Part shown: positions 60,306-64,000 of the stretch, one piece after another
How positions within the stretch are numbered: position 1 is the stretch's first letter
Layout: the number at the start of each line of letters is the position of its first letter
Assembly (NCBI RefSeq): GCF_000350225.1
Contig: NW_005179194.1
Span: forward strand, 313,899 to 377,898
DNA: 64,000 bases
Source: Chondrus crispus
Taxonomy: Eukaryota; Rhodophyta; Florideophyceae; Gigartinales; Gigartinaceae
Direction of reading: 5' to 3'
The notes under the pieces: model-generated
What the model was told of the DNA's origin: nothing
The model's input: the letters and a program-made list of their open reading frames with translations, nothing else
Database searches by the model: none
Program-made: the position numbers and the translations under genes

Positions 60306-61710
60306 TGCACTGTACTCTGTACCGGGACAGCTGTCTAAATCTCGCCAAAATCGCGCTCGTCGCCACCACGTGTGCCACGGATACACGTGGACACTGTCTC
60401 TCTGCCGGACCATACCGGTGGACACGTGTGAGCCCTCTGCCACCTGTCGGGCCTATAGGGGCCGTTACTTGGTTCCCTCGGGGCTACACCCGTTATATTA
60501 TAGTTATTCTAATTTACAGTGTATGTGGGAGAACGGGTACCGACCGGTGTCGATAAACGTAACAACCCGGAGGGAGATCCCGTAGGGGTGATCAGACGAT
60601 ACTGGAAAGGCAGGGGATAACTCAGCTTGTACACGGGGTGCACGTACCGCCACGGGTGACAGGTGGCGGCGGAATGGCCACGTGTACCGCCGTACGTATA
60701 ACGTCCCGATAGGGTACAGTAGACTAGAAGGTCCTACTGTAGGGGCGTAGAAATTAGTGTAATAGGAGTGTCAGCCGGGGGAGTCCTGGCTAGCACACGT
60801 GGTGCGCGCTCTGCCTGCGAGTACAGGTGGCAGGAGTACAGCCACGTGTGCCGCTGTACAGATTACTCCCCGGTGGAGTACAGTAGAGGTACTCCACTGT
60901 AGTGATCCAAAGTAGAAGTGGATCACTACTGTACTACCCGGCCGCCGGAGGTCGACGTACTTAGGGGCCGAGGCAGTACGACCCCAGAGTAAAGGGGGGC
61001 AGCGACCCCCTTTGGCGAGAACTGAGGAAAAACAGACAGATCGTCCCGTGCGGGTTATTCTTGAGGGCCGGAAGCACACGCTCCCCAGTTTGGTCGTTCC
61101 ACCGCCTGGTGGAAGCGTATGCCCATTGAGCCCTATCCCCTCCGGGGTCGCAATTCCACTCGCCCGTTTACCGGAGTCACAACCGCCGCCCTCGCAGAGA
61201 GGTTGGTGGTGTTGTAATTTTACCGCTGCCGTGGACACCCCCTCCGTGACGTGGTAAAAACCGAACCGGAAGGATCCATATTATTACAGTATAATTTAGC
61301 TTCGTCATGACGACGACGGGACTATATAGTCAACCCGATAATCAAAGTAAAGAGGCACGAAGCCTCGGGTCTTTTACCTTGGTTTCTGGATTCCAGGTTG
61401 TAGCCTCGACTCGGTACTGGCTCGCCCATACCGACCGAGCCATCTACACCCCTGGAATCCTAACTGCCTTCCCCGCGCGCGTCGACCCAACCGCGAGAGC
61501 GCTACGTTAACTACGGTGCTGCCGTTCTGTTAGTCTGTTTTTCCTTTAATTCTTCCTCTTTATTGCTGACTCTAGTTCTACCTTTCTAGCGCGCAAGCCG
61601 CGCCCGGATCCCGGTTCCGGTCATCCACCGGGTGGTCTCCCGAATTCCCTTACGGGACGAACGCGCGTCGCTCTGCCTACAGCCGCCACACGTGGCTGTA
61701 GTGCACGACA
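60301..61710 (+). repeat. probable LTR (1.41 kb) of the outer nested element
   Basis: Starts TGTAGTGCAC exactly where the helicase is cut and ends GTGCACGACA, the inverted form with one mismatch. Followed by TTTTAATCTCCCGACCTAGAA, which aligns with the primer site of the inner element. The U3 part has diverged repeats of about 130 bases (60633-60750 and 60775-60905), each with a CACGTG-like core and TACAGTA. The boundary is from these features only; a second copy is not in the window. Confidence 0.6.
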
Positions 61711-61756
61711 TTTTAATCTCCCGACCTAGAAACAGTCGATACTCTCGTGCATCTGA

Positions 61757-62080
61757 GTGTCCTCTTTCTTCTCTGACCTACTTCCCTTTCTATCTATCCT
61801 CCCTGCGCCTTTCCCTCATCCACCGACCGTAGGTGTATTCGTCATAGTGACCGGCTCCGAGTCGTCCCATGACACTCGTCCGAGAGACGTCCCAGCGCCC
61901 GTCGCGGTGTGGATCACGCGGAACCGCCGCGAAGGCCTCCGTGAAGCCGAGAGGTTCTCTCTCAACTTAATCGAGGAGAAACTCAACTCGCACACCGCCA
62001 AGATACGCGAGATGTTGGACAGCTTTGTTCGTGGTAAGATCGCCGCTCAGGCGGAGGTACAGTCCCAACAGGGACGTGAT
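61757..62080 (+). pseudogene. gag: gag start of the outer LTR element, interrupted
   Basis: An open frame without a proper ATG (opens with GTG) containing an Arg/Glu-rich helical stretch (RRNREGLREAERF-like, then EEKLNSHTAKIREMLDSF). The next LTR begins at 62081 and breaks it. Low certainty on the exact start. Confidence 0.5.
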
Positions 62081-62748
62081 TGTAGTATAACCCCCCCCCT
62101 GGGGCTTTATTTTAGATTAGATCAACTCAGAATCGGATCGGGTACTGTAGGGCTCGATGCTCTACAGTACCACCACGTGTACCCCCAAGTACAGGGGGGC
62201 ACGTGTACACGTGTACGCGCGGAACGAAGAGCGCGCACACACGTGTACTGTCAGCCCCGATGGCTGACAGTATTACAGTGTCGACCGACCGCTACAGTAC
62301 GTCGCTACAGTACATCGGTACTGTACTATTATGATAGGTTATTATGTACATTAAATATGGAGCGGACCGGCGGCGGTGGAGGAGGACAAGCACGGACTTG
62401 TCACCCACCGACCGTCAAGGTTCGACTTCCCGCTTATTCTAAGGTAGCGCTCGCTAACTACCTTAGAGCGGCACCGAGCGCGGGTTGAGGACGCGCGCGG
62501 TACGCCCACGAGCCGGCTCCGCCTCCGCCCGTCGGTACTGGATCGTCACCCAGTACCGCGCCGGGGCGTCGAGGCGTCGAACCGCTCGCGCGTACCGGCG
62601 TCCTCCCCGTTCCCGCTCTACCACGCTACCCGGGCCCGCTGCCCGGTGCCGTTAGCTGGTGTCCCGCCTCACCCCCGTCTTCCCGTTCGGACGGGGTCTA
62701 CGTCGAGCTGTGCATACACCCCTCTCCGTTGGGGGTGTTTATGCTACA
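62081..62748 (+). repeat. 5' LTR of the inner nested element (668 bp)
   Basis: TGTAGTATAA start, as in the 11-kb element, and a TGCTACA end. TG...CA ends and length (668) resemble the 667-bp LTR at 45006. The interior is dense in CACGTGTAC and TACAGTA/TACTGTA. Confidence 0.7.
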
Positions 62749-62749
62749 G

Positions 62750-62767
62750 TGGTCTCCCGACCTAGAA
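62750..62767 (+). promoter_or_regulatory. primer-binding site of the inner element
   Basis: TGGTCTCCCGACCTAGAA one base past the LTR. Shares TCTCCCGACCTAGAA with the outer element at about 61717, so both use the same primer. Confidence 0.6.
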
Positions 62768-62828
62768 GACCCTGGAGTCCGATCTCCGAGAAGACTTCCG
62801 CTTCCCTCCGCGAACCGATCGCGTCGAG

Positions 62829-64000
62829 ATGAGCCAAGAGTTTGAGACCTCGATCCGCTCCGAAGCGGCGGATCTGAGTCCGACCGCTGTGCAGTCCCCA
62901 TCCGCCCCGTCGGGCGACGGCGACGCAGGTCCTCGTGACCGCGAACCGTCGCTCGGATCCTCCGAGGAAAGAGCGGCGGCGATGTTCGAACGCATAGCCG
63001 AATACATCGAGGAAGTCCGTACTTCCCTCCGGATCGATGTATCGGACCATGTATACACTCGATGTATGGCCGAACTCCGCTCCCTGCGTGAAGGGAGGTT
63101 CGATAGAGTGACGCAGTCCTTAGAGAATCTCCGAGCATTGATCGACGAGTTACACTCGCGGATCGTGCTCGTCGAAGACTCCCGTTTCGCCTCGCCCGGA
63201 CCGTCCGGGCAAGGTCGCCCTGAGAGGCCGACCTCGGTGAGACGACCCGAGGACCGAACCTCTCCGTCCGCAGAGCAATTGGGTGCATTCGCGCACCTCT
63301 CCGCTGAGCTCGACGCCACTCGTCGGCGTGCTCGTGACATGGAACGTACCATGGCCGAAAGGCTACCCGGTGCCCCCCCGAGAGGGCCCGGTGGTACCGT
63401 ACCTCCGAGCGCCGCCGCCCCCGAGGGTTGGCGTCCGACTGGTGCCGCTACCAGTCGGACTGCAGAAGGAAGCCGTCCTCCGATAGACGCGAATTTCGCG
63501 TCTGAGACCCAAGCCTTGCCGCCTATCGTCGGAAGTAGGCGGCAAGTGGACCGCGTATCGTACGCGGACGAACAGGACCGTGGAGGAGCCGCCCGCGGAT
63601 CCGGAGAACCGCTGTTCTCCGTCGATCCCCGCTGGGGCGGCTACCCGCCGGCGAGTTACGCCGAGCATCCAGGTCCGGTAGACGTCCGTACGCTACCGGT
63701 TACCTCCTTCGGCACGCTGGGTCCCGCTGAACCCGGGCTCGAGCCGGTACATACGATGATCCAAGAGTTCAGCGCCGTTGCTGACTATCGTATGTACCGC
63801 TTGGATAACACCTCGAGGCTCGTTACCTCGGGTGACGCGGGACGGATCGCGAAGTACGTCCAACGCTGTCGTGGGATCCGTCCCACGATGCGCTGCTTCG
63901 ACGGTACTGACCCGATCCAGCTGCTGCCGTTTTTGAAGGATATCCGAATCACCTTCAACTCGCAACACCTGACCGAAGGTGTTGCGGTACGAGTCCTCGC
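62829..64000 (+). CDS. gag: gag of the inner element, running off the window
   Basis: ATG at 62829 followed by 390 codons without a stop up to the window edge. Coiled-coil N-terminal half (FERIAEYIEEVRTSLRID), a Pro/Ser/Arg-rich middle, then the capsid-like start: DYRMYRLDNTSRL and FDGTDPIQLLPFLKDI, which parallel DYRTYRLENRSAR and FGGQDPIAVLGFLARF in the 11-kb element. It is therefore a related Ty3/gypsy family. Its frame is intact in the part seen. Confidence 0.82.
   Translation, partial: MSQEFETSIRSEAADLSPTAVQSPSAPSGDGDAGPRDREPSLGSSEERAAAMFERIAEYIEEVRTSLRIDVSDHVYTRCMAELRSLREGRFDRVTQSLENLRALIDELHSRIVLVEDSRFASPGPSGQGRPERPTSVRRPEDRTSPSAEQLGAFAHLSAELDATRRRARDMERTMAERLPGAPPRGPGGTVPPSAAAPEGWRPTGAATSRTAEGSRPPIDANFASETQALPPIVGSRRQVDRVSYADEQDRGGAARGSGEPLFSVDPRWGGYPPASYAEHPGPVDVRTLPVTSFGTLGPAEPGLEPVHTMIQEFSAVADYRMYRLDNTSRLVTSGDAGRIAKYVQRCRGIRPTMRCFDGTDPIQLLPFLKDIRITFNSQHLTEGVAVRVL

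Noticed and set aside
1..64000. CRISPR arrays, tRNA or rRNA genes
   Set aside because: I found no regularly spaced repeat array and recognised no tRNA cloverleaf or rRNA sequence by reading. A tRNA scan could still find one.

Overview
The window is eukaryotic nuclear DNA. Ordinary eukaryotic housekeeping genes appear as long, uninterrupted single-exon frames: a GNL1-type GTPase, THO complex subunit 1, signal peptidase subunit 3, an F-box protein, an organellar Pol I-type DNA polymerase and a Patched-family transporter. Short intergenic gaps separate them from large blocks of transposable elements. Intron-poor gene islands among LTR retrotransposons, together with a bacterial-type Pol I carrying a transit-like leader, fit a red alga, most likely a florideophyte such as Chondrus. 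This identification is inference, not proof. A run of 100 N at 9130-9229 marks an assembly gap.

Layout. 0.2-1.7 kb: two small putative membrane proteins. 2.7-8.5 kb: GNL1 (+) convergent with THOC1 (-), followed by SPCS3 (-). 10.6-18.6 kb: an F-box protein whose C-terminus looks like a SPOC domain (+), a PolA-like polymerase (-) and a zf-4CXXC_R1 protein (-). 18.6-21.6 kb: intergenic, with inverted-repeat (MITE-like) elements. 21.6-25.3 kb: a 1232-residue uninterrupted DUF7869-like, transposon-related gene. 25.3-31 kb: gene-poor, with a small duplicated gene and a gene carrying one in-frame TGA. 31-34 kb: a Patched-domain protein. 34-37.5 kb: GC-rich repeats, a perfect foldback and an element with 288-bp inverted arms around a broken gene fragment. 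37.8-43.2 kb: two divergent paralogous membrane-protein genes enclosed by 491-bp inverted arms.

From 43.5 kb to the right edge the DNA is almost entirely mobile elements: a 5'-truncated piggyBac transposase; an 11-kb Ty3/gypsy chromovirus-like element (45006-56024) with two LTRs, gag, protease, RT, RNase H, integrase and chromodomain; a truncated Ty1/copia element; a broken PIF1-like helicase; and two nested LTR elements, the last of which runs out of the window in gag. In the 11-kb element, gag and pol are each broken by an exact tandem duplication (61 bp and 62 bp). Between pol and the 3' LTR it carries a long open reading frame of 830 codons on the opposite strand.

The most notable items are the antisense frame in the gypsy element, the inverted duplication around the membrane-protein pair, the F-box/SPOC combination, the fused 5'-nuclease polymerase that has lost its proofreading motif, and the element with 288-bp arms that seems to have captured a gene piece. 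Several frames open only with GTG or TTG; for these I moved the start to the first in-frame ATG, and the coordinates given reflect that.
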